A stretch of DNA of 64,000 nt from Myxococcales bacterium (GTDB taxonomy: Bacteria > Myxococcota_A > Polyangia > Nannocystales > Nannocystaceae): the NCBI GenBank assembly GCA_020633315.1, contig JACKDV010000002.1:62001-126000 (forward strand), read 5' to 3'. Position numbers and translations under genes: made by a program. The notes under the pieces were generated by a model. That model was not told where the DNA came from. It saw only the letters and a list, made by a program, of their open reading frames with translations, and made no database searches. Shown piece by piece: positions 11,759-22,412 of this stretch (within the stretch, counting starts at the first letter, position 1; the number at the start of each line of letters is the position of its first letter).

Positions 11759-12994
11759 TCACCACTCGAGCTCGACGGCCTCGAGCCGTCGTGCCGTGGC
11801 GCTCGGGAAGAACTCGAGGCGCTGATCGGGCACCAGCCGAAGCGTCTCGAAGCGCGCGGCGATCCGCTCCAGGGCGATGCGCCCCTCGAGCCGGGCCAGC
11901 GGCGCGCCGATGCAGAAGTGCGGGCCCTGGCCGAACGCCAGGTGCGGGCAGGCGCGGCCGAGCTCGAAGCGATCGGGCTCGGCGAAGCGCTCGTCGTCGT
12001 GGTTGGCCGAGATGTACGCGATCTGCACGCGCTCGCCCTTGCGGATCGTGACGCCGCCGAGCTCCACGTCCTCGTTCGCGCTCCGGTACATCGAGTGGAT
12101 CGGCGAGGACACGCGCAGGGTCTCCTCGATGATCCGCGGGCCGATCGCGGGATCGGCCTTGAGCGCGGCGAGCAGCGCGGGATCGCGGGCGAGCTCGACC
12201 GCGGCCGCGGCCAGCATCCCCGCCGTGGTCTCGTAGCCGGCGAACACGATCTGCAGCAGCATGTTGACGAGCTCGGCCACGCCCAGCGGCGGCTCCTCGG
12301 CCGCGCCGCGGACGATGTCGGACAGAGCATCGTCGCGCGGGCTGGCCCGGCGCTCCTCGACCGCGGCGGCGAGGTAGTGCTGGAAGGTGACGAACTCGCG
12401 CCCGTGGGCGACCAGCTCCTCCAGCGTGCCGCGCCCGGCGAAGATCGCCGACGAGTGGCTGGTCCAGTCGTTGACGCGATCGAGATCGGCGCGCGGCAGC
12501 CCGAGCAGGTCGACGATGAAGCTGCCCGGCAGGGGGATCGCGAAGGCGCTCACGAACTCGACCCGGCCCCGGTCGATGAAGCCGTCGATCAGGTCGTTGG
12601 CGAGGTCGCGGAGGACCGGCTCGAAGCTGCCGATCCGCTTGAGCGAGAGCGCGTCGCTGACCAGCGCGCGGCCGCGGGTGTGGATCGGCGGGTCGCTGTC
12701 GACGAGGCTGGGCAGCAGCGGAAACCCCTGCATCAGCACCTCGAGCAGCTCGGGCGGCGGGGCGACGGACACCGGCGAGATCGAGTTGAGGGAGGAGAAC
12801 CGGGCGGCATCGCGGGCGATCGCCTTGACGTCGTCGTAGCGGGTCGCGACCCACATCTGCCACTCCTCGGCCCAGAAGATCGGCTCCTCGGCTCGCGCCC
12901 GCGCGTAGAACGGGCGCGGGTCGTCGAGCATCGGCGACACGAGGGGTCGATGGAGGTGGCCACAGCGGGGTTGATCGTTGCTCGGGCTCGACAT
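11759..12994 (-). CDS. Cytochrome P450
   Basis: Soluble bacterial class I P450 monooxygenase, 411 residues from the chosen ATG (MSSPSNDQPRCGHLHRPLVS). The I-helix oxygen-binding motif is AGYETT (252-257), the K-helix ExxR is ETLR (291-294), and the haem-binding loop is FGQGPHFCIG with the ligand Cys361. The frame continues open upstream, but those codons lie over non-coding DNA and have no family match. It converges on the NmrA-like gene with 6 bp between stops. No ferredoxin or ferredoxin reductase gene is nearby, so the redox partner must be elsewhere. The substrate is unknown. Confidence 0.9.
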   Translation of the reverse strand: MSSPSNDQPRCGHLHRPLVSPMLDDPRPFYARARAEEPIFWAEEWQMWVATRYDDVKAIARDAARFSSLNSISPVSVAPPPELLEVLMQGFPLLPSLVDSDPPIHTRGRALVSDALSLKRIGSFEPVLRDLANDLIDGFIDRGRVEFVSAFAIPLPGSFIVDLLGLPRADLDRVNDWTSHSSAIFAGRGTLEELVAHGREFVTFQHYLAAAVEERRASPRDDALSDIVRGAAEEPPLGVAELVNMLLQIVFAGYETTAGMLAAAAVELARDPALLAALKADPAIGPRIIEETLRVSSPIHSMYRSANEDVELGGVTIRKGERVQIAYISANHDDERFAEPDRFELGRACPHLAFGQGPHFCIGAPLARLEGRIALERIAARFETLRLVPDQRLEFFPSATARRLEAVELEW

Positions 12995-13117
12995 CTGCGG
13001 TCGTGGAATGCCACGCAACCCGCGATGCGGTCCATGAGTAATCGACCGCGTCGTGATCGCGGGCCCTCGGACGGCCCACAGCAATTGCAGGTCCAGTCCG
13101 CGGTGATCGCTGCACCG

Positions 13118-13136
13118 CGGCCGAGGGTCTCGGCCG
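13118..13136 (-). terminator. Strong hairpin downstream of the Thr/Ser-rich lipoprotein gene
   Basis: A perfect 8-bp stem, CGGCCGAG-GGT-CTCGGCCG, lies 62 bp past the lipoprotein stop in the 203-bp gap before the P450 gene. There is no T-run, so factor-independent action is uncertain. The rest of 12995-13197 holds no recognised feature. Confidence 0.4.
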
Positions 13137-13197
13137 ATGACGGAGCGTCGCGTCGCTCGTGTGGCGTCGTGTCCTTCGCGTGCTCGGACCTGCTCGC

Positions 13198-14070
13198 TCA
13201 GTCGCGGCAGCAGAGCGCGCCGCCGAAGTCGGGTCCGGTCTTGACCAGCGTGCCCACCTCGTCGACGTTGCTCGGGCAGTCCCACGGGCCCATCAGCTCG
13301 ACGCACAGGTTGCCGGTGCTGCGGTTGAGCGGGGCGCAGCCGCTGATGTTGGTGTAGCCCACGTCTCCGCAGCCGAACACGTCGTTGGTTCCCGTGGCCG
13401 CGCAGGCGTTGTCGCCCTCGCCCGACTGTGCGGTGGCGTAGAAGCCCAGGTTCCAGCTCAGGCTGCCGCAGTCGGCGATGCCCATGGCCCCGACCTCGCC
13501 CTGGCTGACGCAAACGTGCCAGCCCGCGGCGCACAGATCATCGATGCTGCAGGTGAGCCCGTCGGGCGAGGGGCCGTCGTCACCGCCGTTGCGGCCGCAG
13601 GTGGGCGTGTTCGTGCCAACGCCAGGGACGCCGAAGCCGCCGCTGCAGGCCGCGATGCTGGGGAAGGCCAGCTCGTCGAGCAGGGCCTCGCGCTCGCCGT
13701 CGGCACAGCCCACGTCGGAGACGCCGCCGGAGGACTCCTCGCTGGAGCCCTCGCCGGTGCTGGTGCTAGTGGCGTCCTCGCCCGTGCTGGTGCCGTCCTC
13801 GCCCGTGCTGGTGCCGCCGCTGGTGGCGGAGCCCGAGCCGATCCCCGTCTCGTCGAGGGTAGCCGTGGTCGACGACGACCCACCGGTGCTCGTGGTGGTG
13901 CCGGCCTCGCCGATGCTCGTGCTGCTGGTGCCCTCGTCGGTCACCTCCGAGGGCGTCTGGTTGCACCCACCGAGCCCGAGCAGCAGGCACGCGAGACGAG
14001 ACGAGACGAGACGCGAGGCTTGGTGCCTCCGCCGACACGAGAAGCCGGAGCGCTCATCGGACGAGCCCAT
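13198..14070 (-). CDS. Thr/Ser/Gly-rich surface lipoprotein
   Basis: A 290-residue exported protein. The signal peptide ends LACLLLGLGGC, with lipobox Cys36. Residues 40-110 form a low-complexity linker of Ser, Thr, Gly and Glu (TSTGEDGTSTGEDATSTST), a style common on lipoproteins of Nannocystis-like myxobacteria. The C-terminal 170 residues hold about twelve cysteines and read as a compact disulfide domain (GCADGER, TCSIDDLCAAGWHVC). No enzyme family is recognised. Four copies of a 5-bp repeat lie inside the signal-peptide codons (13991-14013), so slipped-strand changes would shift the frame. The ATG is 6 nt from a TATGCT -10 box, which supports this start. Confidence 0.8.
   Translation of the reverse strand: MGSSDERSGFSCRRRHQASRLVSSRLACLLLGLGGCNQTPSEVTDEGTSSTSIGEAGTTTSTGGSSSTTATLDETGIGSGSATSGGTSTGEDGTSTGEDATSTSTGEGSSEESSGGVSDVGCADGEREALLDELAFPSIAACSGGFGVPGVGTNTPTCGRNGGDDGPSPDGLTCSIDDLCAAGWHVCVSQGEVGAMGIADCGSLSWNLGFYATAQSGEGDNACAATGTNDVFGCGDVGYTNISGCAPLNRSTGNLCVELMGPWDCPSNVDEVGTLVKTGPDFGGALCCRD
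13991..14013. repeat. Pentanucleotide repeat (CGAGA)x4 in a signal-peptide coding region
   Basis: Four tandem copies of CGAGA plus a partial unit, lying between the ATG and the lipobox of the 13198-14070 gene. The unit is not a multiple of three, so loss or gain of a copy changes frame before the mature protein. A GTG at 14038 in another frame could be joined to the lipoprotein by such a change. Confidence 0.7.
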
Positions 14071-14076
14071 GGCAGG

Positions 14077-14082
14077 AGCATA
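14077..14082 (-). promoter_or_regulatory. -10 element (TATGCT), leaderless-type promoter
   Basis: Minus-strand TATGCT ends 6 nt before the lipoprotein ATG at 14070. A TTGAGA sequence (14107-14102) lies 19 nt upstream and may be a weak -35. Confidence 0.5.
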
Positions 14083-14116
14083 GGCGAACGTCCCCCCCTG
14101 GTCTCAAGGCTTTCCC

Positions 14117-14185
14117 GACATCGATGTCACGACACTGGTTCATTCGGGCCGATGATCGAGCGGCACGACATGGCTCGATCATCGG
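14117..14185. promoter_or_regulatory. Divergent control region with a 12-bp palindrome and a 13-bp inverted repeat
   Basis: GACATCGATGTC (14117-14128) is a perfect 12-bp palindrome. A few bases on, CCGATGATCGAGC (14149-14161) and GCTCGATCATCGG (14173-14185) form a perfect 13-bp inverted repeat around an 11-nt spacer. Both lie in the 246-bp non-coding region between the divergent lipoprotein gene and the small gene at 14317. They look like dimer-binding operators; the second could also form a hairpin. The binding protein is not known. Confidence 0.5.
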
Positions 14186-14267
14186 AGTAACGAAGAAGTG
14201 TAAGGGAGCGCCCAATGCACCCAGCCTGATTCGGGCCGGTACCCTCGGCAGGGGACCCCCGACGCGC

Positions 14268-14273
14268 TATCCT
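14268..14273 (+). promoter_or_regulatory. -10 element (TATCCT) for the small gene
   Basis: cgcTATCCT lies 10 nt before a GTG (14284), 13 nt before an ATG (14287) and 43 nt before the preferred ATG (14317). It leaves the start of the small gene open. Confidence 0.4.
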
Positions 14274-14316
14274 TTCCTCGGTAGTGATGCACCGTCCGCG
14301 TCACTCGGTGGATGAC

Positions 14317-14571
14317 ATGGCCAACAAGGAAGAGCTCGAGCAGGCTCTCGAAGACCTGCGCCTCAATGCGGCCACCCTTCGGCTCGATGCAGAGCTCGAC
14401 CCTCGCTCGCTGCGAGCGGTCGCCGACGATCTCGCCGATCGTACCGGGCTCGACCCCGAGGTCGCGCTGCGCGTCGTCGAGAACGAGCTGGGCGTGCGCC
14501 CGCTGCCCTCCGCCTCGACCCTGACCAAGCGCACCACGGTCATGGACATCGCGGCCCAGCTCAAGCGCTGA
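14317..14571 (+). CDS. Small conserved-looking protein of unknown function
   Basis: 84 residues, MANKEELEQALEDLRLNAAT onward: soluble, mostly helical, charged, no cysteine and no signal peptide. The first 40 residues could form a short coiled coil or helical hairpin. I do not recognise the family. The in-frame GTG at 14284 and ATG at 14287 add about ten residues and sit closer to the TATCCT box, but codon third positions there include several T, less typical of coding DNA in this genome. The gene stands alone between the divergent operator region and the second pilT gene. Confidence 0.6.
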   Translation: MANKEELEQALEDLRLNAATLRLDAELDPRSLRAVADDLADRTGLDPEVALRVVENELGVRPLPSASTLTKRTTVMDIAAQLKR

Positions 14572-14703
14572 GCCGCGTCGCCCCGGGTCGGCCCCACGCG
14601 AAAACGCCACGAATCTCGGGTGCTTGGCCCCCTCCGCGCAGGGGTGCGTTTGCGCGCGGGCCCCGTGGGGAGCCGCCCGTGTCCCCCCCGGGCGGCGATC
14701 CGC

Positions 14704-14709
14704 TACCTT
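14704..14709 (+). promoter_or_regulatory. -10 element (TACCTT), leaderless-type promoter
   Basis: cgcTACCTT ends 8 nt before the ATG at 14718 of the second PilT-type ATPase. Confidence 0.5.
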
Positions 14710-14717
14710 CACTGCCC

Positions 14718-15831
14718 ATGAACGAGATCTTCGACCGGGTGCTTGCCGCCGCGCGCAAGCTCGGCGCGTCGGACGTGCATCTCAAGGTCGGCCTTCCGCC
14801 GGTGTTCCGCATCCGGGGATCGCTGCGGACGCTCAAGGACGTCCCGCCGATGACCTCGGACGTCATCATGACCTTCGCCATGAACATCATGAGTGAGCAC
14901 ACCCATGACAAGTTCATGAAGGACCACGAGGTCGACCTCGCCTACGCCACCCCGGACGGGCTGCGCTACCGCGTCAACGTGTTCCGGCAGCGCGGCGAGT
15001 GCGGCATGGTCATGCGCGTGATCGCGGGGGACATCCCCCCCTTCGAGCGGCTCAACCTGCCCGCGCGGGTCAAGGATCTCAGCCGCGAGCACCGGGGCCT
15101 GATGCTGGTCACCGGCATCACCGGCTCGGGCAAGTCGACCACCCTGGCCTCGCTGCTCAACCAGATCAACATCGAGCGCGCGGCCCACATCATCACCATC
15201 GAGGATCCGATCGAGTACGTGTTCCACGACCGCCGCTCGGTGGTCAACCAGCGCGAGATCGGCTTCGACACCAACAGCTTCTCCAACGCCCTGCGCGCGG
15301 CGCTGCGCCAGGATCCCGACGTGGTGCTGGTGGGCGAGATGCGGGACCTCGAGACCATCGAGACCGCCATGCTCGCGGCCGAGACCGGCCACCTGGTGTT
15401 CTCCACCCTGCACACCCTCGACGCCACCGAGACCATCGGTCGCATCGTGCAGATGTTCCCCTCGCACCAGCAGAGCGCCATCCGCCTGCAGCTGGCGTCG
15501 ATCCTCTCCGCCGTGGTCTCGCAGCGCCTGCTGCCGCGGGCCGACGGGCGGGGGATGATCCCGGCGGTCGAGGTCATGATCAACACGCCCCGCATCCGCG
15601 ACATGATCATCGACGCCAGCCGCACGGTGGAGATCGTGGATGCGATCAAGGACGGCGCGCACCCCTACGGCATGGTCTCGTTCGACCAGTCGCTCACCGA
15701 GCTGGTGCAGCGCAAGCTGGTGACCTACGAGATGGCCCTGGCCGCGTCCACCAACCCCGACGACTTCGCCCTGTACTTCCGCGGTGTGGCCGCGGGCGAC
15801 CAGGGCAGCAGCTCCGGCATGGAGATCGAGT

Positions 15832-15839
<8 letters not shown>
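14718..15839 (+). CDS. Second PilT/PilU-type ATPase
   Basis: Paralogue of PilT, 373 residues. It keeps Walker A as GITGSGKST (133-141) with Ile in place of the usual Pro, the Asp box TIEDPIEYVF, Walker B VVLVGEMRD, and the His box LVFSTLHTLDATETI. The C-terminal part FDQSLTELVQRKLVTYEMAL is also PilT-like. PilU-type paralogues assist retraction with PilT; this could be that, or an independent motor. It is not in the pil cluster but overlaps alaS by 8 bp, so the two are probably cotranscribed and translationally coupled. Its ATG follows a leaderless-type TACCTT box. The functional sub-assignment is uncertain. Confidence 0.9.
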
Positions 15840-18516
<2,677 letters not shown>

Positions 18517-18540
18517 TCGATGCACGAGCGGTCGCCGTGG

Positions 18541-18546
18541 TAGGGT
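18541..18546 (+). promoter_or_regulatory. -10 element (TAGGGT) before the acidic repeat protein
   Basis: TAGGGT lies 10 nt before a GTG (18557) and 28 nt before the chosen ATG (18575). A GGGAGC ribosome binding site between them favours the ATG. Confidence 0.4.
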
Positions 18547-18574
18547 CGCGGCGGCCGTGAGCGGGAGCGTTCGC

Positions 18575-19906
18575 ATGGAGCTCGACGATCTGCTGGAGCA
18601 GGAGGGCCTCGACGTCGACGGCGTGGAGCAGACCCTCGAGTGGGCCCGAGCCCGAGCCGAGGAGCTCGTGCGGGGGATGGCCGACGATCCCGAGCTGGGC
18701 CCCCTGCTCAGCGGCGCCGCGGCGATACCCAGCGATGCCACCGCTCCGCGCCCGCGAGCCGTCACCCCGCGCCCGCGCGCCATCACTCCGCGTCCGCGAG
18801 CCATCACTCCGCGTCCGCGAGCCATCACTCCGCGTCCGCGCGTCGCGACCCCGGCTCCGCTCGAGCCGCTCGAGGCCGAGGCGCCCGCGGCCGAGCTCGA
18901 CGCACCGCTCGAGCCGTCCATGGATCCTGCCGTCGAGCCGGCCCCCGCGGCCGAGCTCGCGGATCGAGACGAGCTCCCCATCGACGTGGAGGACGACGCT
19001 CCCGAGGCCGTCACCGATCCGGCGTCCCTGGTCCCGCTACCGATCGAGGGAGGCGTTGCGCAGGCGGTCTCCTCCGACGAGCTCGACGCCACGGCTCCCG
19101 TCCTCACCAACCCCGATGCCTCCGTCCCGGTGCCCCAGATGGTCACCGATCCTCCGTCCTACGGTCTGACTGCCGCGGAGGCCGAGCTCGCGATGGCGGA
19201 GGCCGAGCTCGCCGCCGCCGAGGCCGAGCTCGCCCGCGTCGCCGCCGAGGAGGCCGAGGCCGCCGTAGCCGCCGCCGCCGCCAAGGCCACCGAGCCCGAG
19301 CTCGATCCCCTCGCGGGCTTCGACTTCGACTCGCTCCCCGGCGACGACGAGGACGGCGAGGACGACGGTCTCGCGCCATCGGTGGAGGAGGTGCCCATGG
19401 GCGCCCAGCCCCGCGTCCAGACTGGCGACACCCTCGTCCCCACCGAGGGCCCCGAGGGTCACGACGCCACCATCCCCTCGATGGCTGTGCCGCTGGCCCA
19501 CGACGTCACGCTCACCACCATGTCGGCCCCCGCCTCCGAGGCCGCCGAGATCACCCTCCGCGCCCCCAACCCCTTGCAGCAGGGAGCCCCCGAGGAGGTC
19601 CCTGCCAACGTCACCGAGCGCACCGAGCCCGCCGAAGACGAGGACGACGCCGCGGCCGACGAGCCCGAGGAGATCATGATGCTCGACGACGACATGATCG
19701 AGCTCGTCGAGGTAGAGGAGGACGAAGAGGAGGAGGTCCCCGAGTGGCAAGCCGCCCTCAACAGCGCCCAGATGGGCGGCGGTCGCCAAGCCGACGAGGA
19801 CTCCGGCCTCCTCCGCGCTCCCACCAGCGCTCCGGCTCCGGCCCCCGCTGCGCCCCCGCCCGCCCCCGCGGACGAAGACGAGGACGTCGACCTCGGCGAC
19901 TTCTAG
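18575..19906 (+). CDS. Acidic low-complexity protein with TPRPRA heptad repeats
   Basis: 443 residues with no recognised enzyme domain. Residues 1-45 are helical (LDDLLEQEGLDVDGVEQTLE). At about 58-92 lie five tandem seven-residue repeats of the type PRPRAIT, a strongly basic patch. The rest is acidic and low in complexity, with an Ala/Glu helix (AEAELAMAEAELAAAEAELA) likely to form a coiled coil, an Asp/Glu run around ELVEVEEDEEEEVPEW, and a Pro/Ala tail ending DVDLGDF. Basic repeats beside an acidic rod suggest a scaffold or adaptor. It has GGGAGC 8 nt before the ATG. It follows alaS by 58 bp; no partner is apparent. Confidence 0.7.
   Translation: MELDDLLEQEGLDVDGVEQTLEWARARAEELVRGMADDPELGPLLSGAAAIPSDATAPRPRAVTPRPRAITPRPRAITPRPRAITPRPRVATPAPLEPLEAEAPAAELDAPLEPSMDPAVEPAPAAELADRDELPIDVEDDAPEAVTDPASLVPLPIEGGVAQAVSSDELDATAPVLTNPDASVPVPQMVTDPPSYGLTAAEAELAMAEAELAAAEAELARVAAEEAEAAVAAAAAKATEPELDPLAGFDFDSLPGDDEDGEDDGLAPSVEEVPMGAQPRVQTGDTLVPTEGPEGHDATIPSMAVPLAHDVTLTTMSAPASEAAEITLRAPNPLQQGAPEEVPANVTERTEPAEDEDDAAADEPEEIMMLDDDMIELVEVEEDEEEEVPEWQAALNSAQMGGGRQADEDSGLLRAPTSAPAPAPAAPPPAPADEDEDVDLGDF
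18746..18850 (+). repeat. Five 21-bp in-frame tandem repeats
   Basis: Five 21-bp units (18746, 18767, 18788, 18809 and 18830), the third and fourth identical, each encoding one PRPRA(I/V)T heptad or a variant. Unit length is a multiple of three, so copy changes keep the frame. Confidence 0.85.
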
Positions 19907-20115
19907 CCCCCGAGCATCGCCCCCAAGCCCCCCTCCCCACGCTCGCAGCTCGACGCCCGCCTCAGCAGTGGTCGGGCCCGCGTAGCCGGAAGGGGCCCCC
20001 GGTCGCGCGCAGGCGGCGACGACCCACATCTCCAAGCACCCCAATCTCCAATTCGCCGACGAGCACGTCCGGGGTAGGCGTCCGGCGTTAAACAGGGCCC
20101 GACCTTCTCCGCCCG

Positions 20116-20253
20116 CAGCACAGACCGTCTCTGCTCTGCAGCACAGACCGTCTCTGCTCTGCAGCACAGACCGTCTCTGCTCTGCAGCACAGACCGTCTC
20201 TGCTCTGCAGCACAGACCGTCTCTGCTTCGCAGCACAGACCGTCTCTACCCGC
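20116..20253. repeat. Six tandem 23-bp palindromic units in a convergent intergenic region
   Basis: Six head-to-tail 23-bp units: four identical (20116-20207) and two varying only at the 3' end (20208-20230 and 20231-20253). Each contains the near-palindrome AGCACAGACCGTCTCTGCT, whose arms pair at all but one position around a central C. There are no spacers between units. The array fills the middle of the 369-bp gap between the acidic protein gene and gshA, whose 3' ends face each other. Flanks 19907-20115 and 20254-20275 show nothing recognisable. A tandem transcription stop, a protein-binding iteron array or a minisatellite are all possible. Confidence 0.9.
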
Positions 20254-20275
20254 AGGCCCTACACCCGCGTCCGCC

Positions 20276-21679
20276 CTACTCGGGCCCGCCGATCCCAGCG
20301 AAGTGAAACGCCCGCACGAACGCCAGCCGCCCCTCCGCCCCCCGCCCCGGCTCCGCCCCCAGCTCCTCCACGATCTCATGCGCCGGACTGTGCCCCTGCT
20401 CCACCAACGGCTCCAGCCGATCGATGAAGCGAGCCTCCGTGCGCCCCTTCTCATCCCGAATGTCCCACCGATCGAGCGCCGCCCGAGCCAGATCGAGCAG
20501 CACCCGCGCCCACTCCCGCAGCCGCGGCGATCGAAGCCCCAGCTCGATCGCCTCCCGCCCCAGCTCCAGCCGCTCCTCGTAGCTCGGCCCCGACAGCCGC
20601 TCCCACGCCTCCCCCGTCGCATCCGCGTCGTAGAGGATGCCCTTGACCAGCGCCGGCAGTGCACACACGTAGCGCGAGCCCACGGCGTCGGCCGAGCGGA
20701 ACTCGATGTGCGGCTTGAGGCGGATCTCGGGGAACACCGTGCTCAGGTGCAGGAACCAGTCGCGGTGCGTCGCCTGGTGGTGCTCGCCGTCGGGCGTGGT
20801 GAAGCCCTCCTCCAGGTAGCGCCGGAAGGGCACGTGGTGCGGGTGGTACTCGCCGTCGCGCTTGACGAAGAACATCGGCACGTCGAGCGCCCAGTCCACG
20901 TAGCGCTCGTACGAGAAGCCCTCGAAGGCGAAGCGCGGGATGCCGCAGCGATCGGGATCCATGTCGAGCCACACCTGGCTGCGGATCGAGGCCAGGCCCG
21001 TGTCGCGCCCCTCGAGGTAGGGCGAGTTGGCGAACAGGGCCGTGAGCACCGGCACCATCGCGTTGGCGATGCGGAAGCGCTCGCGGCACTGCGCCTCGGA
21101 GGCGTAGTCGAAGTTGGCCTGCACGGTGCAGGTCCGCAGCATCATGTCGAGCGCCCGCCCGCCGCGGGTGGGCAGGTAGCCCCGCATCACCCGGTAGCGC
21201 CCCTTGGGCATCCAGTTGATCTCGTCGCGGGTGGCCCAGGGGTGGTGCCCCGCCGCCATCCAGGCCAGCGACAGCGGCAGGCTCACCTCGTGGAGCTCGT
21301 CGTAGTGCTGCGAGAACTCGGCGCAGGTCTGGTGCACGTTGTGCAGCGGCGCGCCCGAGAGCTCGAGCTGACCGCCCGGCTCGAGGGTGATCGAGGCACC
21401 GTCGCGGACCAGCTCGATGATCTCCCCGCTGATCCCGCGATCGGCCCCCGGCGTCCAGCCGAAGCGATCCATCATCGACTGGAGCACGGGCAGCACGTGC
21501 TCCTCGTAGCTCACCGGGACCGGCGGCCCTCCGTCGGGCGGCACGTATGCCCCGGCCTTCTCCAGCTCGGTGCCGATGAGATGCGTGGAAGGGTCGGGGC
21601 GCTCGGCACCCACGAACACATCCACCAGCTCGTCGCGGGTGATCGGCTCATCGGGAACGCTCTGTCGCTTGGGGCTCAC
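20276..21679 (-). CDS. gshA: Glutamate-cysteine ligase, plant/alphaproteobacterial type
   Basis: First enzyme of glutathione synthesis, joining glutamate and cysteine with ATP. It is 467 residues from the GTG at 21679. The GCS2-type family is recognised by GTELEKAGAYVP near the N-terminus, TLEPGGQLELSGAPLHNVHQT, WATRDEINWMPKGRYRVMRG and CTVQANFDYASE, all in the expected order. The start was chosen because MSPKRQSVPDEPITRDELVDVF resembles family N-termini; an open frame 36 codons upstream lacks homology. No glutathione synthetase gene (gshB) is in the window. A secondary possibility is the related EgtA step of ergothioneine synthesis. Confidence 0.88.
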   Translation of the reverse strand: MSPKRQSVPDEPITRDELVDVFVGAERPDPSTHLIGTELEKAGAYVPPDGGPPVPVSYEEHVLPVLQSMMDRFGWTPGADRGISGEIIELVRDGASITLEPGGQLELSGAPLHNVHQTCAEFSQHYDELHEVSLPLSLAWMAAGHHPWATRDEINWMPKGRYRVMRGYLPTRGGRALDMMLRTCTVQANFDYASEAQCRERFRIANAMVPVLTALFANSPYLEGRDTGLASIRSQVWLDMDPDRCGIPRFAFEGFSYERYVDWALDVPMFFVKRDGEYHPHHVPFRRYLEEGFTTPDGEHHQATHRDWFLHLSTVFPEIRLKPHIEFRSADAVGSRYVCALPALVKGILYDADATGEAWERLSGPSYEERLELGREAIELGLRSPRLREWARVLLDLARAALDRWDIRDEKGRTEARFIDRLEPLVEQGHSPAHEIVEELGAEPGRGAEGRLAFVRAFHFAGIGGPE

Positions 21680-21923
21680 GGCGGGCTCACGGTCCGGCGC
21701 GATGGCGCCGCGGCAAAGGTCTCGATGGGGCCGATCTCCAGGCCTGGAGTGGCCGACGTGTACCAGAGGCGTGCCGTTTTGGGGCACGGTCTTCAGGAGG
21801 GATCGACGCGGCCTCGGCGTGGGTTACCGAACGTCGTCGCACGGGGTGTGTGGGGGCCCGAGCGCGGTCCCGAGCACGGTCCCGACCACCCCGTGCGACC
21901 ACCCTTCGTGCCTCCGGCTTCGC

Positions 21924-21952
21924 TTGACCGGCCCAATTGGGGTTGTTAGCCT
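21924..21952 (+). promoter_or_regulatory. Sigma-70-type promoter for the bactofilin genes
   Basis: TTGACC (21924-21929), a 17-bp spacer, then TAGCCT (21947-21952), about 34 bp before the ATG at 21987. It is one of the few promoters here with a good -35. The rest of the 307-bp gap 21680-21986 shows nothing else clear except two near-direct GCGGTCCCGAGCACGGTCCC-like stretches around 21872-21889. Confidence 0.55.
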
Positions 21953-21986
21953 GCGCCCGCCTTTTTCCGGGGTCGTCACGCATTCC

Positions 21987-22358
21987 ATGGTGTCTTCCGT
22001 TCCCCACTCGGCGGCCTGCATCCTCGGCCAGCAAATCACCGTCCGCGGCACCCTCACCGGTGAGGAGGATCTCCTCGTCGAGGGGCGGGTGGAGGGCAGC
22101 GTGTCCCTGGCGGGCCACCTCATCGTGGCCGAGAGCGGCGTGGTCGAGGCCGACCTCGACGTGCAGAGCATCGAGGTTCACGGAGAGGTCCGCGGAGACA
22201 TCGTGGCCTCGCAGTCCATCACCATCGACAAGGGAGCCCAGGTCACCGGCAACGTCCGGGCGCCCCGCGTCATCATCCACGACGGCGCGCAGTTCCAGGG
22301 CGCGGTCGAGATGGATGTCGAACTCCCGGAGGGCCTCGCGCGTGGGCTGACGCGCTAG
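21987..22358 (+). CDS. Bactofilin (first of three)
   Basis: Polymer-forming cytoskeletal protein, 123 residues. The bactofilin beta-helix is visible as repeating glycine-turn strands: ITVRGTLTGEEDLLVEGRVEG, LIVAESGVVEADL, IEVHGEVRGDI, VTGNVRAPRVIIHDGAQFQG. Short termini flank it. Bactofilins form filaments that organise cell poles or shape; M. xanthus has a tandem bacNOP set near its parABC genes, but no par genes are seen here. The ATG is 35 bp after a sigma-70-like promoter. Likely cotranscribed with the next two bactofilin genes (54 and 3 bp gaps). Confidence 0.93.
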   Translation: MVSSVPHSAACILGQQITVRGTLTGEEDLLVEGRVEGSVSLAGHLIVAESGVVEADLDVQSIEVHGEVRGDIVASQSITIDKGAQVTGNVRAPRVIIHDGAQFQGAVEMDVELPEGLARGLTR

Positions 22359-22412
22359 GGCTCCATCGCAGAACTCACCCTCCAGCCCGAGCTTCCATCG
22401 CGAGCGTTCCCA

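Noticed and set aside
12995..13197. tRNA or small RNA gene in the P450-lipoprotein gap
   Set aside because: No cloverleaf or conserved tRNA bases; only a hairpin is present.
20116..20253. CRISPR array
   Set aside because: Units are directly adjacent with no spacers, and no cas genes are present.
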